Part shown: positions 7,571-16,070 of the stretch, piece by piece
Numbering within the stretch: position 1 is the stretch's first letter
Layout: each line of letters begins with the position of its first letter
Source: Betaproteobacteria bacterium
GTDB lineage: Bacteria > Pseudomonadota > Gammaproteobacteria > Burkholderiales > Burkholderiaceae
Assembly (NCBI GenBank): GCA_009927445.1
Contig: RFMZ01000219.1
Span: 1 to 64,000 of the forward strand
Direction: 5' to 3'
DNA: 64,000 nt
The notes under the pieces: model-generated
The model's database searches: none
What the model saw: the letters and a program-made list of their open reading frames with translations, nothing else
Told to the model about the DNA's origin: nothing
Program-made: the position numbers and the translations under genes

Positions 7571-9913
7571 ATGCATACTAAAAACGTTGGTACGCCCGTT
7601 CAAAGATTAGAGGATGATCGCCTATTGCGAGGAAAAGGACGATACGTTGATGATATAGATCTACCTGACCAACTTGCTATTATGTTTGTAAGATCATCCG
7701 AGGCGCATGCATTTATTAGGAGTGTGGATTGTGATCAGGCTCGAGCTTTAGCTGGTGTTATTGGAGTCTATCAATTAAAGGATTTTGGCCCCCTTGCAGC
7801 TAAACCGATGATACTGGCAAATCCAAGTCCACTCATTCGACAACCAATAACACAATACATGCTGGCTTTAGATGAGGTATGTTATGTTGGACAGGCAATT
7901 GCTGTCGTAGTTGCTGAAAATCGCTATATTGCAGAGGATGCTGCACAATTAGTGGTTGTAGACTACGAACCTCTTCCAGTAGTTATGGACGCACGGAAGG
8001 CGGCAATGGCTAATGCGCATCTAGTTCATCAAAATTCTACAGACAACCTGGCAGCGACCCTGCCCTGGAAATTTGGGGACATTGATCAAGCTTTTACAAA
8101 AGCACCCCATATATTTAAAGAATCTTATTATCAACATCGTGGAGTAGTACATTCCATGGAATGTAGAGGCGTTATTGCACAGCATGACGCTCAACTAGAT
8201 CAGCTTACGGTTTGGACCTCTACACAATCCCCATTTTTAGTTAGAAGATTTCTGGCTCAGTTCCTAGAACGGGAAGAAGTTGCTATTCGGGTAATAGCAC
8301 CCGATGTTGGGGGTGGTTTTGGACCAAAGGCGGCCCACTATCCAGAAGAGTTAGTTGCAACATTACTAGCAATAAAACTAAAACGCCCTATTAAATGGAT
8401 CGAAGATCGACTTGAGCATTTTCTAACAACCACACAACAGCGCGATCAATGGTGGGATGTTGAGGTGGCTTGTGAATCTGATGGCCATGTTCTTGGAATG
8501 CGAGCAGTATGTACGCACGATAATGGCGCCTATCTGCCTTACGGACTTTTACTGTGTATGACATCTGTTGCTCCCTTTCCGGGTTCTTATGCCATTGGTG
8601 CAATTGATATTCGCCTAGACTGTATGTTTACAAATGCAGTTCCTACAACGCCTATTCGTGGTGCAGGAAGACCAAATGCCACCTTCGTAATTGAGCGTAC
8701 GATGGATACAATTGCAAGAGAACTAAAACTTGATCGTATAAAAGTACGCCAACGCAATTTCGTACAAAAGGAGCAATTTCCGTATTTAACTGGAGCAAAG
8801 CTTCCAAATGGGATAGGTATTCAATATGATTCGGGAGACTATGCTCGATGTTTAGATATGGTACTTGAGGCATCCCAATACTCACAATTAGAAATTCGCT
8901 GTAAAGAAGCGGCTCAAAAAGGTGTTTACCGTGGAATTGGTATTGCAAGTTATAACGAAGATAGTGGCTTACCCCCCTACGAGGGAGCCACTGTTAAAGT
9001 TTTACCCTCTGGAAAAGTTTTCGTAGAGCTGGGCTCCTGCTCTCAAGGCCAAGGTCTTGAAACAATTGTTGCCCAGATTACCGCTGACCAATTTGGACTT
9101 CATGCCAGCGATATATTGGTAAAACTTGGAGACACGATTGCATCTGCAATGGCTCTTTCTACGGTAGGAAGTCGAGTAGCTTCGACTGCTGGACCTAGTG
9201 TCTTTCTTGCTGCCCAAGCTGTTCGTCAAAAAGCATTTAAACTCGCCGCAGAACACTTTAATGTATCTGAAAATGAAGTCCATATTGATGCTGGAATATT
9301 ATTCTTAAAGTCAATGCCGGATCAGAAGATAAGTCTTGCAGATTTAGCAAAAAAATTAGTTGCAGGAGTTATGGTTAATGTTCCACAGGGGTTTTCACCT
9401 GGTCTTGAATCTACGGCCTATCACACAACTGAGAGAGCTGTGTATGCCAATGGTTCAAACGTGGCGGAGGTTGAGGTCGACATTCATACAGGCGAAGTAA
9501 CACTTCTCAATTACTGGGTTGCGCATGACTGTGGCACTGTCATCAACCCTGCATTAGTAAATGGACAAATCATTGGTGGTGTTGTCCACGCCATTGGAAA
9601 TGCACTTTTTGAGCATATGAAGTTTGACCAAGATACTGGTCAGCCAATAACTACAAATTTGGGAGAATATCTGCTCCCATTAGCTACAGAAATGCCAAAA
9701 ATTCATATAACGCATATGGAGTCTCCCTCCCCTCTGAATCCTCTTGGCGTTAAGGGAGCTGGTGAAGGAGGCACTATACCGGGTATAGCTTGTGTAATAT
9801 CTGCTATTGAAGATGCGCTGAAGCCTTTTAACGTCAAGATAAATGAATATCCATTATCTCCTGAGCGGCTTTTATGTCTAATCGAAGAAGCAAAAATACG
9901 CGCGGTAGCATAA
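7571..9913 (+). CDS. Molybdenum hydroxylase large subunit
   Basis: A 780-residue molybdopterin-cytosine-dinucleotide-type large subunit. I chose ATG 7571 because GGAGG lies eight bases before it; longer starts overlap the preceding gene. The molybdenum-site glutamate is Glu732 in VKGAGEGGT. The loop corresponding to the CO dehydrogenase signature reads PIRGAGR (361-367) and lacks the Cys of AYRCSFR, so this is not a form I CO dehydrogenase. It presumably hydroxylates a heterocycle or oxidises an aldehyde. GGGFGPK near 252 is a typical family motif. The substrate is unknown; the context with a C-C hydrolase and TRAP importer suggests a heteroaromatic acid. Confidence 0.92.
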   Translation: MHTKNVGTPVQRLEDDRLLRGKGRYVDDIDLPDQLAIMFVRSSEAHAFIRSVDCDQARALAGVIGVYQLKDFGPLAAKPMILANPSPLIRQPITQYMLALDEVCYVGQAIAVVVAENRYIAEDAAQLVVVDYEPLPVVMDARKAAMANAHLVHQNSTDNLAATLPWKFGDIDQAFTKAPHIFKESYYQHRGVVHSMECRGVIAQHDAQLDQLTVWTSTQSPFLVRRFLAQFLEREEVAIRVIAPDVGGGFGPKAAHYPEELVATLLAIKLKRPIKWIEDRLEHFLTTTQQRDQWWDVEVACESDGHVLGMRAVCTHDNGAYLPYGLLLCMTSVAPFPGSYAIGAIDIRLDCMFTNAVPTTPIRGAGRPNATFVIERTMDTIARELKLDRIKVRQRNFVQKEQFPYLTGAKLPNGIGIQYDSGDYARCLDMVLEASQYSQLEIRCKEAAQKGVYRGIGIASYNEDSGLPPYEGATVKVLPSGKVFVELGSCSQGQGLETIVAQITADQFGLHASDILVKLGDTIASAMALSTVGSRVASTAGPSVFLAAQAVRQKAFKLAAEHFNVSENEVHIDAGILFLKSMPDQKISLADLAKKLVAGVMVNVPQGFSPGLESTAYHTTERAVYANGSNVAEVEVDIHTGEVTLLNYWVAHDCGTVINPALVNGQIIGGVVHAIGNALFEHMKFDQDTGQPITTNLGEYLLPLATEMPKIHITHMESPSPLNPLGVKGAGEGGTIPGIACVISAIEDALKPFNVKINEYPLSPERLLCLIEEAKIRAVA

Positions 9914-10217
9914 AGTTTATTCTTATATCTGTAGATCACACACAAGATCAATCTTATGAATGTTAGATTACTAATATTTAATTCTACAATCAACTCAATT
10001 CGAAGTTTATTAGACATTGGAATATTTTTTAGCCAGCGAACTAGGATCTATTATTTTTTTACAATAAATTCGTGAATTGACGACTTGTTCTTAATATATA
10101 AAATATTTCCTATTTCCAAAAAATAAAAATATCATTTTCAAAGCAATTAAAAGAGAAAATATCTCAGAAAAATATCTCTAATTTGCATGTATTTAATTTA
10201 TAAAAACGGGGACAAAA
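9914..10217. other. Intergenic region, no gene
   Basis: About 300 AT-rich bases between the hydroxylase operon and the LVIVD gene. I see no coding sequence and no clear terminator. GGGGACA at its end is the ribosome site of the next gene. It may hold a separate promoter for the LVIVD/zinc-ribbon pair. Confidence 0.5.
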
Positions 10218-11438
10218 ATGGAAGATATTTTTACAAGTAGTTGGTCGAAGGGTATAAAAGCTCTAGCTCATATTCCACTTGAAAATCGGCCAGCCTTTAA
10301 AATGGCGATCCATCAACACAATGAACAGTGGTATCTTTACTGCGCACATTTTTGGCATAGTGGCTTATCGATTGTTAACATCACAAATCCAGAAGTTCCG
10401 CGGTTTATTCGCTTTATCCCTGGACCACCTAATACATGGACATTACAAATTCAAATTGCCGATGGTTTAATGATCACCTCAATGGAAAAAATTCCACCTG
10501 GCTGGGGTGGAGACCCAAACGGTCCTTATGGTGAGGGATTTGATGTTTGGAATCTGATCGATCCTGAGAATCCTCAAAAGTTAGGCACTTATAAAACTGG
10601 AGGGCATGGTACACACCGAAATTACTATGACGGTGGACGTTATGTGCACGCCACATCATGGCCAGAAGGTTTTGATGGTCATATTTACGACATCGTGGAT
10701 ATCTTAGATCCTAGTGAGCCTAAAAGAATCGCGAGATGGTGGCGACCTGGTCAATGGCTAGCAGGAGGTGAGACGGGCGTGCCATTTGGAACACTTCTTC
10801 ACGGAGGGGCATATATCAAGGGGAATAGAGCCTACTTACCCTATAGTGCAGGTGGCTTTGTTGTCTTAGATATTTCAGACATACACCAACCACAATTCAT
10901 TAGTGATTTACCTTTTTCACCGCCCTTTCAAGCTTTTATTGCGGTGCACTCGGCAGTACCACTAACTAAAAAGCCCCTAGTCATTGTTAATTCTGAAGCA
11001 ATTGCTGAAAGAGGTGAAGAGCCACTTGGATATGCTGGAATTGTTGATATCTCCGATGAAAAGAAACCTAGACTTATATCAATTTTTCCACAACCAGAGC
11101 CACATCCTGATATGAAAGTTGGTAATTTTTTTGATTTACCTGGACGTTTTGGCCCACATAATCAGCACCAACCACAGTTCCAAAAAGTTTTATATCAAAA
11201 TGAAGATTTAGTTTTTCTAACCTACTTTAATGCAGGATTACGTGTTTATAACATTGCAGACCCACGTTCTCCTAAAGAGATTGCATATTTTGTTCCACCA
11301 AATCCTTCAACACGTTTAGGTCCTTTACCAAAGACAGGTCTTGTGACCCAAACCGAGGATGTTCTTGTTGATGCTCGAGAAAATATTTTTATATCTGATA
11401 AAAATCGAGGGATATGTGTTTTGAGACTTGAAAAATGA
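10218..11438 (+). CDS. LVIVD-repeat beta-propeller protein
   Basis: A 406-residue protein built of repeats of the LVIVD type (examples: GLSIVNITNPEVPRFI near 54, GFVVLDISDIHQPQFI near 213, GLRVYNIADPRSPKEI near 342), each a propeller blade pairing an aliphatic strand with a D/N-P turn. It has no signal peptide, unlike many LVIVD proteins, so is probably cytoplasmic. Several conserved-looking histidines (GGHGTHRN, LLHGGAY, GPHNQHQP) could form a metal site at the propeller axis, as in selenium-binding-protein/methanethiol-oxidase propellers; that is inference. The stop overlaps the next start by four bases. An enzyme or scaffold role in the upstream pathway is possible, but no function is established. 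Confidence 0.75.
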   Translation: MEDIFTSSWSKGIKALAHIPLENRPAFKMAIHQHNEQWYLYCAHFWHSGLSIVNITNPEVPRFIRFIPGPPNTWTLQIQIADGLMITSMEKIPPGWGGDPNGPYGEGFDVWNLIDPENPQKLGTYKTGGHGTHRNYYDGGRYVHATSWPEGFDGHIYDIVDILDPSEPKRIARWWRPGQWLAGGETGVPFGTLLHGGAYIKGNRAYLPYSAGGFVVLDISDIHQPQFISDLPFSPPFQAFIAVHSAVPLTKKPLVIVNSEAIAERGEEPLGYAGIVDISDEKKPRLISIFPQPEPHPDMKVGNFFDLPGRFGPHNQHQPQFQKVLYQNEDLVFLTYFNAGLRVYNIADPRSPKEIAYFVPPNPSTRLGPLPKTGLVTQTEDVLVDARENIFISDKNRGICVLRLEK

Positions 11439-11764
11439 GTGGCTGTGATTACCAAGCCGATGACTGGTCTTGCAAAAAGGGCCAATTACTACCTCCCTTT
11501 GAAATACAAAACTTTATTGCAAGTCCCTGTCCTGCTTGTAATACGCGTGAATTTCTTTTACTAGCTTATCGGCGCTCAAAAAAAATTGAGGATTCTCGTG
11601 CGTGTCCTTTTTGCTTTTCTAGTAATAGTCTACACTCAATTGGTTGGAAAATTGCAATAGATACAGCAACTCATATCAATCCTGTCCTAACTGAGTTAAT
11701 CCTGAGCGAAATAAACATGGATGTTGTAAGTGATACACAAAAACCATGTAATTTATTTAATTAA
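11435..11764 (+). CDS. Small zinc-ribbon protein
   Basis: A 109-residue protein with two Cys-x-x-Cys knuckles (Cys32/Cys35 in PCPACN and Cys57/Cys60 in CPFCF), a zinc-ribbon arrangement, plus Cys4 and Cys13 near the N-terminus. I do not recognise a named family. It starts inside the stop of the LVIVD gene (ATGA overlap), so the two are translationally coupled and probably work together, for example as an electron-transfer or assembly partner. It is the last gene of the first + strand block. Confidence 0.65.
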   Translation: MSGCDYQADDWSCKKGQLLPPFEIQNFIASPCPACNTREFLLLAYRRSKKIEDSRACPFCFSSNSLHSIGWKIAIDTATHINPVLTELILSEINMDVVSDTQKPCNLFN

Positions 11765-12239
11765 CCACAAAAAATAAAATTTTTATAGAAATCAGAGAAG
11801 CGCATCTTGAATATCATTTTCCTACTTAGTCATTCTAGTAATTTCAAGTTTGGATCGCTTCATGAAGAACTCCTCTTTTTAAGAAAACTCTACTTCTAAA
11901 TCCAGTTTTCCTTCGGGGAGAATACTACCCCATATGAAAATAGCTACACATCCCAATATAAAAATTCACAATTAGTTAACACAATCAATCATTAAACAAA
12001 TACTTCTAGTGGAGAATTACTAAAATATGACTTTACGCTATAAATAGCTGAAGTCAGAAAGAATTGTTCTTGTGCCCTGCAATATGTATACTAGGTTTAT
12101 AAAAATATTCCAGTACGTATAAGGCATTAGTAATAACCTGAAAATTTGCGATTTATTGCAGGTCTTTTAAAAATACATAGTTTTTTTCGAGCTATATTTA
12201 TAAACTTAAACATACATCTAATCATTGAAAATACGAGCT
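11765..12239. other. Intergenic region, no gene
   Basis: About 475 AT-rich bases between the zinc-ribbon gene and a Bug receptor. No frame of useful length, clear terminator or repeat is visible. It presumably holds the promoter of the receptor gene at 12240. Confidence 0.5.
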
Positions 12240-13235
12240 ATGCAAAATATTATGAATAAAAAAGTTCTTACAAAAAGAAGATTTCTTCAGGCTTTAGCAG
12301 CTTCAAGTTTTTTTCCAAATTTACTAATGGCGCAAACTACGGGATATGGGATTATCCGCTTGGTTGTGCCCTATGGCGCTGGAGGACCTACTGATATTGT
12401 TGCTCGACTTATCGCAACTCAACTTCAAATTTTATTAAAGCAAACCGTAGTGGTAGAGAATAAACCTGGTGCAGGAAGTGCTATTGGAGCGCGATTTGTC
12501 GCATCTTCTCCAAACGACGGTAATACTATCTTAATTGGTAATGTTTCTACTTTTGCAATCGTCCCTGCCACGACGAAAAATCCCGGCTATGATCCGATAA
12601 AATCTTTCGTGCCCATCGCTCAGACATCGGATGTTAGCTCAGTAATGGTCACAAATTCGGCTTTTCCTGCCAAAACTGTTCAAGAATTCGTGACTTATGC
12701 ACGCGCAAATCCAGGGAAAATTTCCTATGGATCATCTGGTATTGGAAACTCAGCACACCTTCTGGGCGAACTCCTGCAAATGAGAGCGCAATTAAATATG
12801 GTTCATATACCCTACCGTAGTGGTGCTGAAATGAATTTGGCAGTACTCAGCGGGCAAGTACAATTTGCAATCATGGATTTATCTGCATCAGTGGCTCAAA
12901 TTAAGGATGGAAAACTTAAAGCACTAGCACTGACTGGAATATCACGTTCCAATGAATTTCCTCAAGTTCCAACCATGATTGAATCAGGTTTTCCGGATAT
13001 AGTTCTACGCAACTGGACTGGAGCAGCAGTTGCTGCAGGCACGCCACCGGCAATTGTCAAGAAATTAGAAAATGCTTTTATTGAAATTCTCAAAATGCCA
13101 GATTACCAAAACTCCATCCGAAAAATTAGTGGTGACGCAAAACCTAATACAAGCGAAGAATTTGGAAACTTAATATTGAGCGACTTTAAAAAATGGACCG
13201 AAGTTGCAAAACAAGCCGGTATAAGTCTAGAGTAA
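12240..13235 (+). CDS. Bug-family periplasmic receptor
   Basis: A roughly 330-residue Bug (TctC-type) solute receptor. The N-terminus carries a Tat-like signal (TKRRFLQALAAS) ending near LLMAQ, unusual among the Bugs in this window, which have Sec-type signals. Family loops are present: VVPYGAGGPTDIVAR and VENKPGAGSAIG. ATG 12240 has GAG four bases upstream; ATG 12252 is an alternative that keeps the whole signal, and a TTG lies at 12225. It stands alone on + between two intergenic regions; the nearest genes downstream run on the other strand. Ligand unknown, likely an organic acid. Confidence 0.88.
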   Translation: MQNIMNKKVLTKRRFLQALAASSFFPNLLMAQTTGYGIIRLVVPYGAGGPTDIVARLIATQLQILLKQTVVVENKPGAGSAIGARFVASSPNDGNTILIGNVSTFAIVPATTKNPGYDPIKSFVPIAQTSDVSSVMVTNSAFPAKTVQEFVTYARANPGKISYGSSGIGNSAHLLGELLQMRAQLNMVHIPYRSGAEMNLAVLSGQVQFAIMDLSASVAQIKDGKLKALALTGISRSNEFPQVPTMIESGFPDIVLRNWTGAAVAAGTPPAIVKKLENAFIEILKMPDYQNSIRKISGDAKPNTSEEFGNLILSDFKKWTEVAKQAGISLE

Positions 13236-13373
13236 CTTTAAGCTGTTCAACCGTAATCATTCGACTTTTATCATTCTTAAGCTTACGGATTAACAAAAAC
13301 TCATGTGCTTTCCAACTAAATTAATGCTCATAGATGAAGGTACTGAATTAACTTTTTAAAAACAAGATTTGTA

Positions 13374-13898
13374 TTATTTCTTATCTTTTAAATACCCCTC
13401 TTGATCAAAAATAAGACCTGACTCTTCTGCAAGTTTAATTACATTAGGATGCCATGTTATCTTACCAACCTCCTGATCCGTACCACCCACAACCGAATAA
13501 ACTATGAGTATATGCTCATTCGGGTTTTTGAAACCTCGCATTAAGCCAATCGGTACAGAGAAACAATCCCATTGATTAAGTTCGACTTGATACTGGGCCT
13601 GATCTCCCCAAAACACAATCATTTTTCCGTTTAACGGAAAAAAAACTTCTTCCGTTTCATGAGAGTGAAGATTTGCACCTTGCCCAGGTGGAATTTCGAT
13701 CAAACTTACTCCAAAGCGATGATCTCCTTCTATAGCGGGTTCAACACCCTTATTTTCTAAAACACCTTTATTGATGATTTTGTATAAATTCTTATTAAAA
13801 CCCGGCAGACGACTTTCAATAAAAGATTCGCCATACGGAGCCACTTTGCCCCAGCGCGCAATTCTTTTATTTTCCATGTATTTAACATCCATTTTCAT
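13374..13898 (-). CDS. Small cupin-domain protein
   Basis: A 174-residue protein with one cupin domain (about 65-140). Motif 1 is clear (ANLHSHETEEVFFPLNG, giving two His and a Glu as metal ligands), but motif 2 reads SVPIGLMRGFKN, with arginine where the last metal-binding histidine is normal. It could be a metal-dependent oxygenase or isomerase with an altered site, or a binding protein. AAAAGGATTAAAA precedes the start. It lies 188 bases downstream of a Bug gene on the same strand. Confidence 0.7.
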   Translation of the reverse strand: MKMDVKYMENKRIARWGKVAPYGESFIESRLPGFNKNLYKIINKGVLENKGVEPAIEGDHRFGVSLIEIPPGQGANLHSHETEEVFFPLNGKMIVFWGDQAQYQVELNQWDCFSVPIGLMRGFKNPNEHILIVYSVVGGTDQEVGKITWHPNVIKLAEESGLIFDQEGYLKDKK

Positions 13899-14002
13899 TT
13901 TTAATCCTTTTCTTATAAATAAAAAATTATGATCTTACGTAACACGATGGTAGTATTTTTTTGAAAGATACGAAATAACTATAAAATTCGATGTGTCAAA
14001 TG

Positions 14003-14016
14003 CTGTATACATACAG
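14003..14016. promoter_or_regulatory. Palindromic operator-like site
   Basis: CTGTATACATACAG is an inverted repeat with six-base arms around AC, and contains the 8-base palindrome TGTATACA. It resembles operators of GntR-family FCD regulators (TTGTATACAA-like). It lies about 105 bases upstream of the cupin start (13898) and downstream of the Bug gene ending at 14087. No GntR regulator is encoded in the window. Confidence 0.35.
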
Positions 14017-14086
14017 ATCACAACACAAACATTTACAATTATTTATAGTAAGTAAATAATATTAATGTATGAAACAGCATAAGCAA

Positions 14087-15061
14087 CTATTGTGGCTGAA
14101 AATTTATATCTTTGACAAGCTTTCCGTATTTCGCATACTCTTTATTAATTAAATCACTTGCAAATTGTGGCTGTTCGGTAACCACTATTAATCCCATTTG
14201 ATTTAATTTATCAGTAATTCCAGGAGCTTTTAGTGCAAAGTTAATCGCATCATTTAATTTTGCAACAATAAAGGCTGGAGTCTTTGCTGGTGCTATATAG
14301 CCATGCCAACCGTTTGAATACCAACCCGGTAAAGTTTCAGCTATCGCCTCAAAATTAGGATTCATAGGGACTCTTTTTTCATTAGTTATTCCAATCATTT
14401 TGATATTACCGTTTTTTACTTGCATAATTTGGCTGGCGATGCTGCCAATACTTACCATGATCTGACCGCCTATTAAGTCATTTTGAACGGGTGCTGCGCC
14501 CTTATATGGAATATGGCTAAATTTAATATTCGCATTTTGTGCAAAGTGTTCAAAGGTTAAATGTGGAAAACCTCCGTCGCCATTCGTTCCAACTGTAAGC
14601 ATTCCAGGATTTTTTTTTGCCCAGTCGATTAATTGAGCTACCGTATTGAATGGGGTCTTATTATTTGCAGTGATTACAAGATAATTAAAAGTAGAAATAG
14701 TTATGGGAGAAAAATCTTTGAGCGGATTGTAAGGTAAATTTTTCTTAGTATGGGGTAAAGTAACTAAGTTACCTCCTTGCCCTACTCCAATGGTGTATCC
14801 ATCAGGCTCTGCTTTGGCAATCAAATCTGCGCCGATAATACCAGCCGCACCAGGTCGATTCTCAACAATGACAGGTTGGCCTAGACGATCAGAAATTTTC
14901 TGTTCAATCATACGTGATATAAGATCGCCTGTTTCACCGGGAGGAAACGGCACAATAATCTTGATCGGTCTTACCGGATAATTATCTGCAAAAGCATGTA
15001 ACCATGGGAAACAACTAGACAAAAAAGCTGCGATCAAAAAAAACCTGTTTAGATTAGTCAC
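14087..15061 (-). CDS. Bug-family periplasmic receptor
   Basis: A 324-residue Bug receptor with a Sec signal peptide ending near HAFA (residue 25). The first ligand loop is atypical, IVPFPPGETGDLISR, with Glu-Thr in place of the usual glycines; the second is VENRPGAAGIIGADLIAK. It sits upstream of the small cupin on the same strand, which may process its ligand. No membrane partners are nearby. Confidence 0.88.
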   Translation of the reverse strand: MTNLNRFFLIAAFLSSCFPWLHAFADNYPVRPIKIIVPFPPGETGDLISRMIEQKISDRLGQPVIVENRPGAAGIIGADLIAKAEPDGYTIGVGQGGNLVTLPHTKKNLPYNPLKDFSPITISTFNYLVITANNKTPFNTVAQLIDWAKKNPGMLTVGTNGDGGFPHLTFEHFAQNANIKFSHIPYKGAAPVQNDLIGGQIMVSIGSIASQIMQVKNGNIKMIGITNEKRVPMNPNFEAIAETLPGWYSNGWHGYIAPAKTPAFIVAKLNDAINFALKAPGITDKLNQMGLIVVTEQPQFASDLINKEYAKYGKLVKDINFQPQ

Positions 15062-15354
15062 TTACACATCTCCAAATTATTATATTTTTAACAATATGAG
15101 AATAATATATTTTTAAGATTTGAGGTAAAAAAATTTTATTTGTAGATCCTTGGCTTAAGCTTAGGTCGGGAAGAGTATCTTAATACATCCTATTAAATTT
15201 AGACTTTAATAAGATCGGTGCGGCCTCTTTTCGAAGGCACAAATTTTATTAGATCTTAAATCCGGTAAAGGTTTCTTTTGAAAAAATTTCCGACATACTA
15301 AATGAGCTATTCAGTAGTCCTTGCTCACATGAATACTTCATCAGAGTTTCAATA

Positions 15355-15726
15355 CTATGATACTTCATCTATCTTGACCCGACTTATGATCCAGCACGCT
15401 CCAGCAATTAAGATAATTGCTCCGCTCTCATAAATCAATATGGAAGGGTCTCCATCTTTTCCCTGAAGAATAATTAATCTACTCAAAGCAGTCATTGCGA
15501 TAAACAAAGGTATCGTGATTGGAATGCGGTGGCTAGAATAAAAGGCTGCTAACATCCCAAGTACCTCAGCATAAATAAACATGAGTAAGAGGTCCTGCAG
15601 TTCCACGCGACGGTTAGAGATTAAGGAAAAAATTTCTTGGCACATTGCTGCAATTGTGAAAATTGCAATAATAATTAAAAATATTTTTTCGATTAAACCA
15701 ATGATATTTTTTACGTTCATGTTCAT
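15355..15726 (-). CDS. psiE: PsiE-family membrane protein
   Basis: A 123-residue protein with four hydrophobic segments and the pattern of the phosphate-starvation-inducible PsiE family (RVELQDLLLMFIYAEVLGML in the middle, then HRIPITIPLFIAMTALSR). Its function is unknown; in Escherichia coli psiE responds to phosphate starvation and cAMP-CRP. I chose ATG 15726; a TTG at 15741 and ATG at 15720 are possible. It is a single gene with no evident operon partner. Confidence 0.75.
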   Translation of the reverse strand: MNMNVKNIIGLIEKIFLIIIAIFTIAAMCQEIFSLISNRRVELQDLLLMFIYAEVLGMLAAFYSSHRIPITIPLFIAMTALSRLIILQGKDGDPSILIYESGAIILIAGACWIISRVKIDEVS

Positions 15727-15755
15727 ATTAGAGTAGACCAATTAACGGGGTGTTT

Positions 15756-15941
15756 TTAACTGAGTTCAAGTCCTGCTTTAACTATATTGCAACTGAGCCG
15801 AGTTGCAATATAATTTACTTCTTGCTTAAATCTTACAGGATATTTCTGAAGAATCAAAGTACTATATTCTTGATCCGATTCATAAACTTCATGAGGAGTT
15901 CTATCAAACAATGCCTCATGGAGCCGGCTTAATGACCTCAA
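15756..15941 (-). pseudogene. Possible transposase C-terminal remnant
   Basis: On the minus strand, about 61 codons read from a TTG. The segment RLHEALFDRTPHEVYESD recalls the tail of IS3/IS481/IS30-type integrase-core transposases (pattern RPHEALG-x-TP-x-EVY). A stop codon lies about nine codons upstream in frame, and no catalytic DDE core, terminal inverted repeats or start are visible. If real, it is an eroded fragment. A chance reading is quite possible, because the frame runs across the hairpin at 15783-15812. Confidence 0.25.
15783..15812. repeat. Perfect 12-bp inverted repeat
   Basis: TATATTGCAACT (15783-15794) and AGTTGCAATATA (15801-15812) are perfect complements around the loop GAGCCG. 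There is no long T-run on either side, so it is a weak terminator candidate; it could be an operator, a transcript hairpin or an end of a vanished mobile element. It lies 57 bases upstream of psiE. Confidence 0.6.
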
Positions 15942-16070
15942 AACTAAATTTGGTTTTTAAATTAACAATTTGGAAGATTCAATTTTTCATTCACTAATAT
16001 ATTTCCTTATGCTAAAGCATAGCTTAAACTACACAATAGAAAATTGGGCCCACTTCAATTCAAGGAACAT

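Larger units (their letters stand above)
15727..16070. other. Divergent intergenic region with hairpin and possible gene remnant
   Basis: About 340 bases between psiE (-) and a RidA-like gene (+). It holds a perfect 12-base inverted repeat (15783-15812) and a stretch on - that resembles the end of an insertion-sequence transposase (15756-15941). Promoters for both flanking genes must lie here. Confidence 0.5.

Noticed and set aside
7571-9913. Aerobic CO dehydrogenase
   Set aside because: Order and families match cox genes, but the large subunit lacks the AYRCSFR loop with its cysteine and the form II loop is also altered.
15761-15780. tRNA T-arm-like sequence (GTTCAAGTCC)
   Set aside because: The five bases on either side do not pair into a T-stem, and no acceptor or anticodon arm is found around it.
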